Assembly (NCBI GenBank): GCA_016217765.1 | Contig: JACRGP010000110.1 | Coordinates: 1 to 45,453 of the forward strand | DNA: 45,453 nt | Source of the DNA: Nitrospinota bacterium | Lineage (GTDB): Bacteria; Nitrospinota; Nitrospinia; Nitrospinales; JACRGP01 | Direction of reading: 5' to 3' | Shown here: piece after piece, positions 1 through 8,261 of the stretch | How the letters are laid out: each line of letters opens with the position of its first letter | Numbering within the stretch: position 1 is the first letter of the stretch | Position numbers and translations under genes: made by a program | Notes under the pieces: model-generated | Told to the model about the DNA's origin: nothing | The model's input: the letters and a program-made list of their open reading frames with translations, nothing else | Database searches by the model: none

Positions 1-42
1 GGAGGGAGTTATGGGGCTTCATTTTGTTAGGCGCCCTTTAAA
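1..42. repeat. Inverted partial copy of the mosaic intergenic repeat (edge-truncated)
   Basis: The sequence around TTCATTTTGTTAGGCGC is nearly the reverse complement of 45268-45310 at the other end of the window, with only a few mismatches. A weaker relative (TTCATTTTGTCAGACG) lies near 2574. The copy is cut by the window edge, so its full length is unknown. No gene is visible in it. Confidence 0.6.
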
Positions 43-156
43 GTGAAAGAAAGATGAAAACTAGCATACCCCATAAAAAACTGCAATCGGTTTCCCCCTT
101 GACGCTAGCGGACTTCGGGCGGGTCCGCCGTAATTTCTCCGGCCGGGTTTGAATCC

Positions 157-534
157 ATGATCGCGCCAAACGGCTCCGCCGTGCAAACCGGCCCGGCGGT
201 GGGGAAAAAGTTCCGCCAGGCCGGATACGGCTTTTTCGCCTTGAATATGGTTTACCTGGTCCTGGTCTACGCGTTTCTGCCGCCGTTTAATCTGGGCGCG
301 AAGGGTTTTGTCTACGCCGGGGCGTACGTCCTGTTCATGGCGGCGCTGGCGTATTTCGTCTACCGGGGGTTTAGAAAATTGACCCTGATCTTGGCCGTCA
401 TCTATGGCCTGCGCTCGGTCGTCTCCGTATATACAATGATTAGGGGCGAAGCGTTCATGGCGGTCCCATACGTACTCCCCTGCCTGATCATTACGTTTTA
501 CGTTCTTGCCCGGGCCGTGTGGGAATGGCCGTGA
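157..534 (+). CDS. Small hypothetical multi-pass membrane protein
   Basis: I do not recognise this 125-residue protein as a named family. It shows about four hydrophobic segments, near residues 25-45, 50-70, 74-92 and 101-120, joined by short basic or polar loops. It is therefore probably an integral inner-membrane protein with both ends on the same side. The ATG has no strong Shine-Dalgarno, but this is the first in-frame ATG before the hydrophobic core. The gene lies 51 bp upstream of hutH on the same strand, so the two could be co-transcribed; nothing else links their functions. Codon use looks like that of the neighbours, which supports it being real. Confidence 0.7.
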   Translation: MIAPNGSAVQTGPAVGKKFRQAGYGFFALNMVYLVLVYAFLPPFNLGAKGFVYAGAYVLFMAALAYFVYRGFRKLTLILAVIYGLRSVVSVYTMIRGEAFMAVPYVLPCLIITFYVLARAVWEWP

Positions 535-585
535 TGTTTCTCCAGGTGGCCGGTTCCAGGCGCTTATTGAATTCGAGATGAAATC

Positions 586-2112
586 ATGAAGACGGTCGTA
601 TTGGACGGCGAGACGCTCACCCTGGAAAAAGCCATGTCGGCGCTGGACCCATCCGTTGCCGTCAAGATATCCCCGCAGGCCAGAAAAAACATCCGCGCCG
701 CGCGTTCGACGGTCGAGGCCGCCGCGCGCGAAAAGAAAGTTGTCTACGGCATCACCACGGGGTTTGGCGCGTTCAGCAACGTGGTCATCTCCCGTTCGCG
801 GTGCCAGGAGCTACAGAAAAACGTGGTCATGAGCCACGCCGCCGGGGTCGGCGAGCCGTTGCCGGACGAGATCGTCCGCCTCGTCATGCTCCTGATGGCC
901 AACGGCAAGGCCAAGGGGTATTCCGGTCTGCGGTGGTCCACCCTGCAAGTCCTTCTCAGCCTGATCGAAAAGGAGGTCTACCCCTACGTCCCCGAGAAGG
1001 GTTCCGTGGGGGCGAGCGGCGACCTCGCGCCGCTGGCGCACCTGGCCTTGACGCTGATCGGAAAGGGCAAGGCCCGTTACCGGGGACGGTGGATGTCCGG
1101 AGCGCGCGCCCTGCGTCTCGCGAAGATCCAACCCGTAACCTTGGCGGAGGGCGAAGGGCTGGCCCTGATCAACGGTACGCACGTCATGACCGCCATCGGC
1201 GCGTGGACGGTCCACCGCGCCCTGCGGCTGGCGAAGACCTGCGATATCGCCGCGTCGATGAGCCTGGAGGTCCTCCTGGGGACGAACACCCAGTTGCACA
1301 AGCGCATCCACCGCGTCCGCCCCCACCCGGGGCAGTCGGAGTCCGCGGCCAACATACGCCTGATCACCGACGGGAGCGAGATCATCTCCTCGCACAAGGA
1401 CTGCGACCGCGTACAGGACGCCTACTCGCTCCGTTGCTCGCCGCAGGTCCACGGCGCCAGCAGGGACGCGTTGCGGTTTGTCAAACAGACGATAGAGACG
1501 GAGATGAACTCCGCCACGGAGAACCCCCTGGTTTTTCCGGACGGGCAAATTTTTTCCGGCGGGAACTTCCACGGCCAGCCCGTGGCGCTGGCCATGGATT
1601 ACCTGGCCATCGCCCTGGCGGAGCTGGCGAACATCTCCGAGCGGCGGACCGAACGCATGGTCAACCCCAACCTCAGCGGCCTGCCGTCGTTCCTCATCGA
1701 GGGCGGCGGCGTGAACTCCGGGTTCATGATCGCCCAGTACACCGCCGCCGCGCTGGTTTCCGAGAACAAGGTCCTGGCGCATCCCGCCTCGGTGGACTCC
1801 ATCCCCACCTCGGCGAACAAGGAGGACCACGTGAGCATGGGGACCATCGCCGCCCGGAAAGCCCGGCAAGTCCTGGGCAACGCCAAATACGTATTGGCCA
1901 TAGAGTTGTTGTGCGGCGCCCAGGCGCTCGACCTGTTCACCAACCTCAAGCCGGGAAAAGGCACGATGGCCGCGTACCAGGTCCTGCGCCAACACGTTTC
2001 GCATCTGGAGCGCGACCGCGAACTGGCGCCCGACATCGAGACCGTCGCGGGCCTGATCGACAGCGGCGCCATCCTAGACGCCGTCGAGCGGGCGGCGGGG
2101 CCGTTGCATTAG
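586..2112 (+). CDS. hutH: Histidine ammonia-lyase (aromatic amino acid lyase family)
   Basis: Catalyses non-oxidative deamination of L-histidine to trans-urocanate, the first step of histidine degradation, in the cytoplasm. The MIO-forming Ala-Ser-Gly triad lies at residues 143-145 within GSVGASGDLAPLAH. The catalytic tyrosine loop YGITTGFG starts at Y54. The 508-residue length matches bacterial HutH (about 510). The selectivity position reads SHAAGVG (H84), and the C-terminal motif SANKEDHVSMG carries the Glu typical of HAL rather than the Gln of PAL, so histidine is the best substrate call. Tyrosine or phenylalanine lyase activity remains possible. No hutU, hutI or hutG is nearby, so it is an orphan here. 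Its stop codon abuts the mosaic repeat. Confidence 0.9.
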   Translation: MKTVVLDGETLTLEKAMSALDPSVAVKISPQARKNIRAARSTVEAAAREKKVVYGITTGFGAFSNVVISRSRCQELQKNVVMSHAAGVGEPLPDEIVRLVMLLMANGKAKGYSGLRWSTLQVLLSLIEKEVYPYVPEKGSVGASGDLAPLAHLALTLIGKGKARYRGRWMSGARALRLAKIQPVTLAEGEGLALINGTHVMTAIGAWTVHRALRLAKTCDIAASMSLEVLLGTNTQLHKRIHRVRPHPGQSESAANIRLITDGSEIISSHKDCDRVQDAYSLRCSPQVHGASRDALRFVKQTIETEMNSATENPLVFPDGQIFSGGNFHGQPVALAMDYLAIALAELANISERRTERMVNPNLSGLPSFLIEGGGVNSGFMIAQYTAAALVSENKVLAHPASVDSIPTSANKEDHVSMGTIAARKARQVLGNAKYVLAIELLCGAQALDLFTNLKPGKGTMAAYQVLRQHVSHLERDRELAPDIETVAGLIDSGAILDAVERAAGPLH

Positions 2113-2113
2113 G

Positions 2114-2600
2114 CCGGATATTGCATGACGAAAAGACTGGAATTTCTCCCCCTTGTAAAGGGGGCCGGGGGGATTCGCGCTACTCGCCGTAGGGGCGGCA
2201 TGGCTCTGCCCGGATTGCCCTCGATGATACCTTGGGCGCGGTTCAAGCCTTGCACGCTGGATCCAGCGGCACGCTGGCGAGCGAAAACTTCAAATCCCCC
2301 TATCCCCCTTTGCAAGGGGGGACAAAACAAAAGCGCTTTTTGCGCCGGGTATTTTTCGTCTCCAGGAGACCGGCAAGCGCCGTTCCCAAAACCCGAAGCG
2401 CCGCCATGGATCATTCCGGGGTAGGCCAGATAGCGCTTGAGTAAAATCAAAAGGAACATCTTGTCACCCTCTCCCTTGACGGGGGAGGTCAGGTGGGGGT
2501 GAAAAGCCGATCTCACCCTCCCCCAGCCCCCTCCCTCAAGGGAGGGGAGTGATTTGAGCGTCGAGTTAATCGGTTCATTTTGTCAGACGTTCTCAGTCCG
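2114..2600. repeat. Mosaic intergenic repeat, copy A
   Basis: This non-coding stretch begins right after the hutH stop. It contains palindromic CCCCCTTGTAAAGGGGG and CCCCCTTTGCAAGGGGG blocks, and a CAGCG-CACGCTGG hairpin. Positions 2114-2342 closely match 44976-45206 in the same orientation. Positions 2292-2420 match 21320-21446 in inverted orientation. The tail near 2465-2509 (ending GTGAAAAGCCG) matches 45299-45341. The ORF-track entries here (2109-2516, 2125-2424, 2232-2444) are translations of repeat DNA. No gene is seen. Confidence 0.85.
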
Positions 2601-2629
2601 TTACTACGCCGCGAAAGCTTGCTGAAACC

Positions 2630-3754
2630 ATGAACGATTCGCATTCCTCCTTCATCACGCAATCAACCGGCCGACTGCCCCTCGTGATCGACCGGGACTA
2701 CCTGGGTTTGAAAAGGTCCAACTCGCCGGAACTGGCCCGGCGCGTCCGGGACGTGTTCGAGCGCCTGAACGCCCTCGTCGGGTTTCCCGACTCGGCGCAA
2801 GGAAGGGAATCCCAGCGGATTTTCAACTCCGTCCTGCGCTACGCCTATTCCGAAACGTTGATCGACCTGGCCGACATGATCTACGTACAGCACGAACGTC
2901 CCATGGTCTTCCTCCACTTCGACCACATCAACGCCAACCTTCTCGGCGAACGGCACATCGACCCCGCGTCCCTGGAAAACCTGAACCGGCAAATGGAGTC
3001 CCTTTTTCGCGAACTGGCGCAAACGGTCCGTAGCGCCTCTCATATATGCGGCGACGCCGAGGTTGTCCGGCTCCTCGGCGAGGGCTATGCGCGGTATATC
3101 TACGAAACGGGGAACTTCCCCTGGGAGGAACCCCTGCACGACGCCATCGAGACCGGCGGCCAACCCGTCCTCGACGTCGCCACCGGCCTGGCGGGCTTCA
3201 GCCTGGTCCATGCATGGCCGGAGAGCTTTCCGAAACTGGTTTTGACGGACCGGATGCCCTTCATCGTGGAAGGGCTTTCGTTTTACAAGGAGCTGGCGGG
3301 AAAGCGCAACGTGGAGATCGTCGCCTACGATTTCTCCGGCGGGAAATTTCCGGAGCCGGCGTTCGGGCGCGTCTGGGCCAACAAGTTTCTGCACCACCTG
3401 CGCCGGGTCAACCGCGCGCAGTTTCTGCGCTGGGCGTCCGAACGGCTCGGGCCCGGAGGAAAACTCAGCGTCGTCGACACCGACCTGGAATACCGGATTT
3501 TGCGGAAAGCGGCGACCGACCCCGCCTTCAAGGAAAAACTGATCCCCGGCTACCTCGACACGCTCGTGGAGATCGAAAGAGACTTTTGCAAGAACCTGGT
3601 GGAGGACATCGTCCAGAGCGGGCTCCAGGTGACGGGGTTCGACTACAACGAATACCTGGACGAAACCGACGCCTACAGCCAGTTCCCCGGCGACGTCTTG
3701 CCGATCCGCTTCATCGGCGTGGAAATCACGGCGGAGAAAACCCAATCCCTATAG
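2630..3754 (+). CDS. Class I SAM-dependent methyltransferase
   Basis: A 374-residue cytoplasmic protein whose C-terminal half looks like a Rossmann-fold methyltransferase. The SAM-binding motif I is PVLDVATGLAGFS around residues 180-192. An acidic strand-2 equivalent (KLVLTDRMPF) follows, then a motif resembling LGPGGKLSVVDTD, where methyltransferases place the post-IV strand. The N-terminal ~150 residues are helical and polar, with no family I recognise; they could bind substrate. The acceptor cannot be deduced. The gene stands alone between the repeat and the restriction-modification pair, which is on the opposite strand. Start ATG at 2630 is the first in-frame start; no strong RBS is visible. 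Confidence 0.75.
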   Translation: MNDSHSSFITQSTGRLPLVIDRDYLGLKRSNSPELARRVRDVFERLNALVGFPDSAQGRESQRIFNSVLRYAYSETLIDLADMIYVQHERPMVFLHFDHINANLLGERHIDPASLENLNRQMESLFRELAQTVRSASHICGDAEVVRLLGEGYARYIYETGNFPWEEPLHDAIETGGQPVLDVATGLAGFSLVHAWPESFPKLVLTDRMPFIVEGLSFYKELAGKRNVEIVAYDFSGGKFPEPAFGRVWANKFLHHLRRVNRAQFLRWASERLGPGGKLSVVDTDLEYRILRKAATDPAFKEKLIPGYLDTLVEIERDFCKNLVEDIVQSGLQVTGFDYNEYLDETDAYSQFPGDVLPIRFIGVEITAEKTQSL

Positions 3755-3836
3755 GAATCCACTCCTCTTGAGACTTCCATGAACATAGCGCGAGTCGTTT
3801 GGATGGAAAAAAGTCGGAAAGAGGTCATACGGAGAA

Positions 3837-4523
3837 TTATTTGAAAAGAGTTGTTTGTTGATACTTTGCGGTCCTGGTTCTGGACTGGCTGTGGTTCGTA
3901 TATGTATCCCATTTCGGAAAATAATCCTCGGTTTCATTTCCCCAAGCGTCCCACCCCGGGCGTCGTCCCCGCGCGAAAAGTTCCAAAAACGGCCCCGGAC
4001 TGCATTGCTCAATAACATCGTAAAGCTCGTCCGGTTTCCGCGAATGTTCGCGCTTCATCGTTTTGATGATATTGACCTGCCTTCTGCCTGGCGATAACGT
4101 CCTAAGATTGCCCTTTATGCCGAATAGAATCAATTCCGTCACGTTGCGGAAATAAAAGCCCACGCCCCTTCCGTCGGGGCCGCCGTCTTTTCTGATTTTA
4201 TGCCAGACCATGTTGGTTTTATACGCAAACCCCCAAGCCTCCATCACGGCCAATCCTTCTTTTAAAAGGGCATTTGGAACCCAGAGATACAGATGGCTGT
4301 TTTCCGCTACCGCAAGACCGACGGGAATTTCTTTAATCTCTTTCAATGCTAGAGTAGCGTATCTGTTCAACCTTTTATGCTCGGGGGCCATTTTCCCCGT
4401 ACGGTTTTGAAACATCCACGGCGGGTCGGCAAGGACGGTTTTATATTTCTTGCCACTAATAGCCTTTGCAAAATCTTGCGCCACCGGGTCTTTCATGCTT
4501 ATTATTTTAGCATTTTTCGTCAT
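3837..4523 (-). CDS. MT-A70 family adenine-N6 DNA methyltransferase
   Basis: A DNA adenine methylase of the MT-A70 fold, probably the protective half of a type II restriction-modification pair. The catalytic motif DPPW sits in KTVLADPPWMFQ, near residue 33 from this start, and the SAM-binding region near the C-terminus reads PGPFLELFARGRRPGW. The ORF track begins 20 codons earlier, but that extension runs inside the endonuclease gene. The ATG at 4523, or the next one at 4496, is more likely; the first overlaps the endonuclease stop by 17 nt, as in translationally coupled RM genes. The reading frame is intact. The surrounding DNA is visibly richer in A/T than its neighbours, suggesting horizontal acquisition. 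Confidence 0.82.
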   Translation of the reverse strand: MTKNAKIISMKDPVAQDFAKAISGKKYKTVLADPPWMFQNRTGKMAPEHKRLNRYATLALKEIKEIPVGLAVAENSHLYLWVPNALLKEGLAVMEAWGFAYKTNMVWHKIRKDGGPDGRGVGFYFRNVTELILFGIKGNLRTLSPGRRQVNIIKTMKREHSRKPDELYDVIEQCSPGPFLELFARGRRPGWDAWGNETEDYFPKWDTYTNHSQSRTRTAKYQQTTLFK

Positions 4524-5098
4524 ACGATTTTTTGGAAATCCCGAATACGAGGATCGGGCAACCGGCCCCGCCGCCGCCTTCAATCCGCGGAAGCAGTTTC
4601 GACATGTGCGTTGTGGAGGCGCCGTAAGACGATCCCCGTCCTAGATCGACAAAGATATCCTGAAGATCGTCACAGCGGGTAATTATTATGCCGATGCTGA
4701 TAGCGCGCAGGTCAAAGAGCAGACGGAAATTGTTCAAATCCCTGTCAAAGAAAGGGTCTTTGTTATTCCACTCAATTTCCAAGGCTACGCGATTTTTGTA
4801 GCAGTCAACCTTAGTGTGTGGGAGAATCCATCGCCTTGTCATCGACGTGAACAGACGTGGAAAACTCTTTTTCGACCCAACCGCGTTTTTCCAGAAATTC
4901 GTCGATAGCGTGTGCCACCTTCGATTTGCTTCCGCCACCTTCCGAAATCCAGCTTTTGCAAAACCGGAACTGCTCAAGCAAATCGATAACGTCTTTCCAT
5001 TCCAAGGGAAAATCATTTTTCAGAATTGCGCAAGCATGTTTCCATTCGCGAACCTCATATTTCTCTAGAATGGATTTTGGTAATAACTCGGTTCCCAT
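4507..5098 (-). pseudogene. BglII/BstYI-type restriction endonuclease, frameshifted
   Basis: Two adjacent minus-strand frames together encode one endonuclease. The first (4811-5098) starts MGTELLPKSILEKYEV and ends DDKAMDSPTH-stop. The second frame continues directly with KVDCYKNRVALEIEWNNKDP and runs to 4507, ending ILVFGISKKSYDEKC. The EIEWNNKDPFFDRDL and STTHMSKLLPRIEGGGGAGCP stretches are typical of the BglII-like endonuclease family. The break falls in a short CACACAC tract: restoring one CA unit, or removing one base, rejoins the frames. As read, only a 95-residue fragment would be made unless frameshifting occurs. The downstream methylase is intact. Confidence 0.8.
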
Positions 5099-5249
5099 GA
5101 CCGGGCAATTTTAATAAAACAGAAATGAGATGTAAATGGAATAAAAAAACGGTTTAATCGAAATGATTATTTACCTGGTAGTTGAAGTCCTTGGGAAACA
5201 GGTTGCCGTTTTCTTGCCGATTGCCCATTCGACTTGCGCCTGGCTCTGT

Positions 5250-6248
5250 TCACCGATAAATCACGTAGGCGAAGAAGGCGGCGTAGAACAGGCCGCCGAG
5301 GGCGAAGACCCCGTAGGGGAGCCGGTTTTTCTTGCCGAGGAACAGCAGGATGCAGATGGACGAGGCCAGGGTGATCGCGATGCTGACATGCTCCACCGTC
5401 CCCAATTTCCATTCGGTCAGCAGGATGCCGACGATGGGGATAACGGACGACTGGAACACCATGGCCCCGGTGATGTTGCCCACCGCCAGGGTGTCCTTCC
5501 TCACTTTCAGCCAGATGACGGAATTGAGTTTTTCCGGAAGCTCCGTGGCCAGGGGCGCGATGATCAGGGCCAGGACCATCGCGGAGACGGCGAAATGGGC
5601 GGCGATGCTCTCCACCTGGTTCACGAACACCTTGGCGCCCAGGATCATCAGGGCGAGGGCGGCGAACACTTGAACGGCCACCAGGGCCATATTGGGGTTG
5701 TCGTTCTTTTTCGCGATGTACAGCGGGGCGAGGTCTTCGACGCCTTCTCCCGGATGTTTCAGGGTCTGATACACATAAACCGCGTAAATGCCCGCCAGCG
5801 CCAGGGCGACCAGCCACTTGAGCGCGGCCGATTGCAAAAACGAAGCGGACACCGCGACGGAAAAGGCGACGAGAAAAAAGACCAGGTCCCGTCTCATGTG
5901 CGGGTTATTGATCTCCGCCGCCGGCGAGTCCCGCCGGCCCATTTTATGGAACGTGAATATGGACGCGCCCACCACGGCCATGGCGATGGTGGACAGCATC
6001 AACGGCGCGCCGAGGATGGCGCCCGTGCTGATCTCGTGCCCCAGCGTCTTGTCGCGCGCCAGGAATATGGCGAGGATGGGGATGATGGTTTCCGGGAGCG
6101 CGGTGCCGATGGCCGCCAGGATACTGCCCACCGCCCCTTGCGTCAGGTTCAATTTATCGCCCAGCCACTCGACGCCGTTGGTGAACAGCTCCGCCGCCAG
6201 GAGGATCAGGACGAAGGACGCTATGAGGAGGATGAAGGTAAGAGTCAA
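5250..6248 (-). CDS. Calcium/sodium antiporter (CaCA family, YrbG-like)
   Basis: A 332-residue integral membrane exchanger with about ten hydrophobic segments. The two alpha-repeat motifs that form the ion-binding site are both visible: GTALPETIIPILA near residue 48 and ATELPEKLNSVIW near residue 235. These correspond to the G-[ST]-x-x-P-E signature of the Ca2+:cation antiporter superfamily, and the family's internal duplication is evident. It most likely exports Ca2+ in exchange for Na+ or H+, but ion specificity cannot be read from sequence. It lies 30 bp downstream of the ModE-like regulator on the same strand, so the two may share a transcript. Confidence 0.88.
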   Translation of the reverse strand: MTLTFILLIASFVLILLAAELFTNGVEWLGDKLNLTQGAVGSILAAIGTALPETIIPILAIFLARDKTLGHEISTGAILGAPLMLSTIAMAVVGASIFTFHKMGRRDSPAAEINNPHMRRDLVFFLVAFSVAVSASFLQSAALKWLVALALAGIYAVYVYQTLKHPGEGVEDLAPLYIAKKNDNPNMALVAVQVFAALALMILGAKVFVNQVESIAAHFAVSAMVLALIIAPLATELPEKLNSVIWLKVRKDTLAVGNITGAMVFQSSVIPIVGILLTEWKLGTVEHVSIAITLASSICILLFLGKKNRLPYGVFALGGLFYAAFFAYVIYR

Positions 6249-6278
6249 GAGATTATTCCTTTACCGGGAAATGGGCCG

Positions 6279-6653
6279 CTATTTTAAAGCGTCCGGTTTT
6301 TGTTTGAGCGTTTTTTGGATTTGTTCCCACTCCGCGCGGGAGGCGTCCTTCGCCCTCGCTTCCATGGCGCGGTAGAGTTCCGCGACTCGCAGGCCCATGC
6401 CGGACAAGCGGGCGCCGCCGCCTCTTTTCCCTCCCGCGGCGCAGGTCACGAGATGTTCCTTGAAGCAACGGTTCATCGTATCGACCATGGACCAGGCCCG
6501 GCGGTAGCTGAGGCCCATGTCGCGCGCGGCGGAGGAAATCGAGCCGCTACGCTGGATGGCCTCCAGCAGGTCGATCTTGCCCGGGCCCAGGGCGATCTCC
6601 TTTCCCACCATGATCCTGATCCGGGGCTTGCAAGCGATTTGCGGGTTTTTCAT
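6279..6653 (-). CDS. ModE-type winged helix-turn-helix regulator (DNA-binding domain only)
   Basis: A 124-residue protein matching the N-terminal DNA-binding domain of the molybdate regulator ModE. The helix-turn-helix reads KIDLLEAIQRSGSISSAARD then GLSYRRAWSMVDTMN, followed by the family's GGKRGGGARLSGMG wing. The molybdate-binding TOBE/MOP domains of full ModE are absent, so it may respond to another signal or act with a separate sensor. The ORF track begins far upstream, inside the glycosidase gene; the ATG at 6653 fits the domain start and leaves a 25-bp gap after the glycosidase stop. No molybdate transporter genes are nearby. Confidence 0.8.
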   Translation of the reverse strand: MKNPQIACKPRIRIMVGKEIALGPGKIDLLEAIQRSGSISSAARDMGLSYRRAWSMVDTMNRCFKEHLVTCAAGGKRGGGARLSGMGLRVAELYRAMEARAKDASRAEWEQIQKTLKQKPDALK

Positions 6654-6678
6654 ATTCGCGCGCCGAAACCGGTCCGCG

Positions 6679-7530
6679 TCACGGTTTCTTGCCGTTGACG
6701 CGGACGACCCCCACCACGTTGGGCACGGGCCAGGAGATGGCGTTGTTGTCGTTCTCGTTGGACCCCGTCGAATAACTTCCCAGAAACTCGAACTCCTTGT
6801 CTCCGGACCGCGCGTAAAGCTGGGCGACGGGGCCGCCTTCGACATACATGGCGTTCCTGAGGTCGATCGAAAGCTGGAGCAGGACGTCGATCAGGTCGTG
6901 GGTCGAGTGGGGGGAGCGGGAGTGAATGAACAGGACCCGCCCCCGCTTGTCCATCCCGATCGCCGCGACGCTCCATTTCTTGGACTGCGGGGCCCACACG
7001 TTCTGGCCGTCGCAAGAGACCATGCGGATGCTCTGGACCAGCGTCTGGTATTGCTTGTTCAGCGCGTCGAAATCCTGGCATTCCCGGTCGATGATTTGCA
7101 CCTTCGGCAGAGAGGGGTCCAGGGGGTCGAACGCCAGGATGGTTTTGTCCTTGGACAGCCTGCGGTTGTTGACGTGGTCGCGCGTCCTCATGAGCGACGC
7201 GCTGGTCCTGTTATCGGCTTGGTAAAGGCTGGCGTTGATGGCGGCGACCAGCCCGTTGTTGAGGGCCCATTCCCGGGCGGACTGTCTTCTGGACTGGTCC
7301 GGGGCGGAGGCGTTGAGGAGCCGCAGTTCGAAATACCCCGGGTCGATCCGCAGAATATGGACCAGAGAGTCGCCCACCTCCGACGGCTGGGGGGAGACAA
7401 AGGTCCCCAGTTCCAAACCCTTTTCCAGTTGGAGCCAGGGGGCCTTGGCATCGGCCTGAGGCTCGACGACTGCCGCGACGGCCAGGACGAGCGCCAGGAG
7501 AAAGCTGAATTTGAAATGGCGTGGCGTCAT
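6679..7530 (-). CDS. Exported phosphodiester glycosidase family (NAGPA/DUF2233) protein
   Basis: A 283-residue protein with an N-terminal signal peptide (hydrophobic LLALVLAVAAVV, likely cleavage after ADA near residue 28). The mature part resembles the NAGPA-like phosphodiester glycosidase domain: an early AAINASLY segment and the late conserved YVEGGPVAQLYAR motif near residue 230, followed by a polar loop. Family members remove sugar phosphodiester caps; the substrate in bacteria is mostly unknown. It acts in the periplasm or at the surface. It is the first gene of a likely minus-strand run with the ModE-like regulator and the Ca2+/Na+ exchanger. Confidence 0.8.
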   Translation of the reverse strand: MTPRHFKFSFLLALVLAVAAVVEPQADAKAPWLQLEKGLELGTFVSPQPSEVGDSLVHILRIDPGYFELRLLNASAPDQSRRQSAREWALNNGLVAAINASLYQADNRTSASLMRTRDHVNNRRLSKDKTILAFDPLDPSLPKVQIIDRECQDFDALNKQYQTLVQSIRMVSCDGQNVWAPQSKKWSVAAIGMDKRGRVLFIHSRSPHSTHDLIDVLLQLSIDLRNAMYVEGGPVAQLYARSGDKEFEFLGSYSTGSNENDNNAISWPVPNVVGVVRVNGKKP

Positions 7531-7699
7531 CTCTCCGGTTCTCTTTCAAGCTTGCGAGAGCGGAACGCGGTTTCGGGACCGCGCCGGGAATTTTCGTCCG
7601 GCCCGGAAAGGCCCAAAAGCAAGCTTCGCGGCGGAACCGGGAAGCCGATTCCCCGAGCGAAAAAAGGCATAACCTATCATCGCTCAATTATTTTATCAA

Positions 7700-7728
7700 T
7701 AGACAAGAAATGCAAATGTTTTTATACT
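7700..7728 (+). promoter_or_regulatory. Sigma-70-type promoter upstream of the receiver gene
   Basis: A -35 box TAGACA (7700-7705) and a -10 box TATACT (7723-7728) are separated by exactly 17 bp in an A/T-rich island. Transcription would start near 7735, leaving about an 80-nt leader before the ATG at 7817. Confidence 0.65.
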
Positions 7729-7816
7729 GTCCGCGCTTCGGCAAAGACTTTGGCGATTATTGGGTCCTGGCTGAATTTCGGAAATCGAATAACGGCGAAT
7801 TCGTCGCCCCTTCAAA

Positions 7817-8206
7817 ATGGATAAAGCGAAACTTCCCCACAGAATCCTGGTCGTCGACGACCTCAATGTCATGAAGCGGTTGATGACCCAGTTTTTAAAC
7901 AACATGGGTTTTGAAAATGTCCTTCAGGCCGACAACGCCCGCGACGCTCTCGTGATCCTGAAATCGGAGAAGGTGGATTTGGTCATCTCGGACTGGATGA
8001 TGCCCGATGTGGACGGCTTGATGTTCTTGAAGGAAATCCGCAACGACGAGAAATTGAAGGACCTTCCGTTTTTGATGGTGACTCTTCTGGACCAGAAGGA
8101 AAACATCGTGAAGGCGGCGCAAGCCAGGGTTTCGGACTACCTCATCAAGCCCCTCAATTCCGAGGTCTTCCAGGCCAAGGTCAAGAAATTGCTCGGCCTG
8201 CCATAA
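7817..8206 (+). CDS. CheY-like response regulator receiver protein
   Basis: A single receiver domain of 129 residues with no output domain. All active-site residues are present: the acidic pair D14-D15 (ILVVDD), phosphoacceptor D59 (LVISDWMMP), T89 (FLMVTLLD) and K111 (YLIKPL). It should be phosphorylated by a histidine kinase and act by binding a partner, such as a flagellar switch, a kinase or a phosphorelay protein. No che or kinase gene lies beside it, so its partner is encoded elsewhere. It is transcribed alone from the promoter at 7700-7728. Confidence 0.92.
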   Translation: MDKAKLPHRILVVDDLNVMKRLMTQFLNNMGFENVLQADNARDALVILKSEKVDLVISDWMMPDVDGLMFLKEIRNDEKLKDLPFLMVTLLDQKENIVKAAQARVSDYLIKPLNSEVFQAKVKKLLGLP

Positions 8207-8261
8207 TCCTTTCCCGAATAAGACCGGCGCGATTTTTCCCGCCTTCCTCGATCCCCCGCGA

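Noticed and set aside
2145-2325. CCCCCTT...AAGGGGG palindromes read as terminators or as a CRISPR-like array
   Set aside because: There is no T-run after the stems, and the units are not evenly spaced with unique spacers; they belong to the mosaic repeat.
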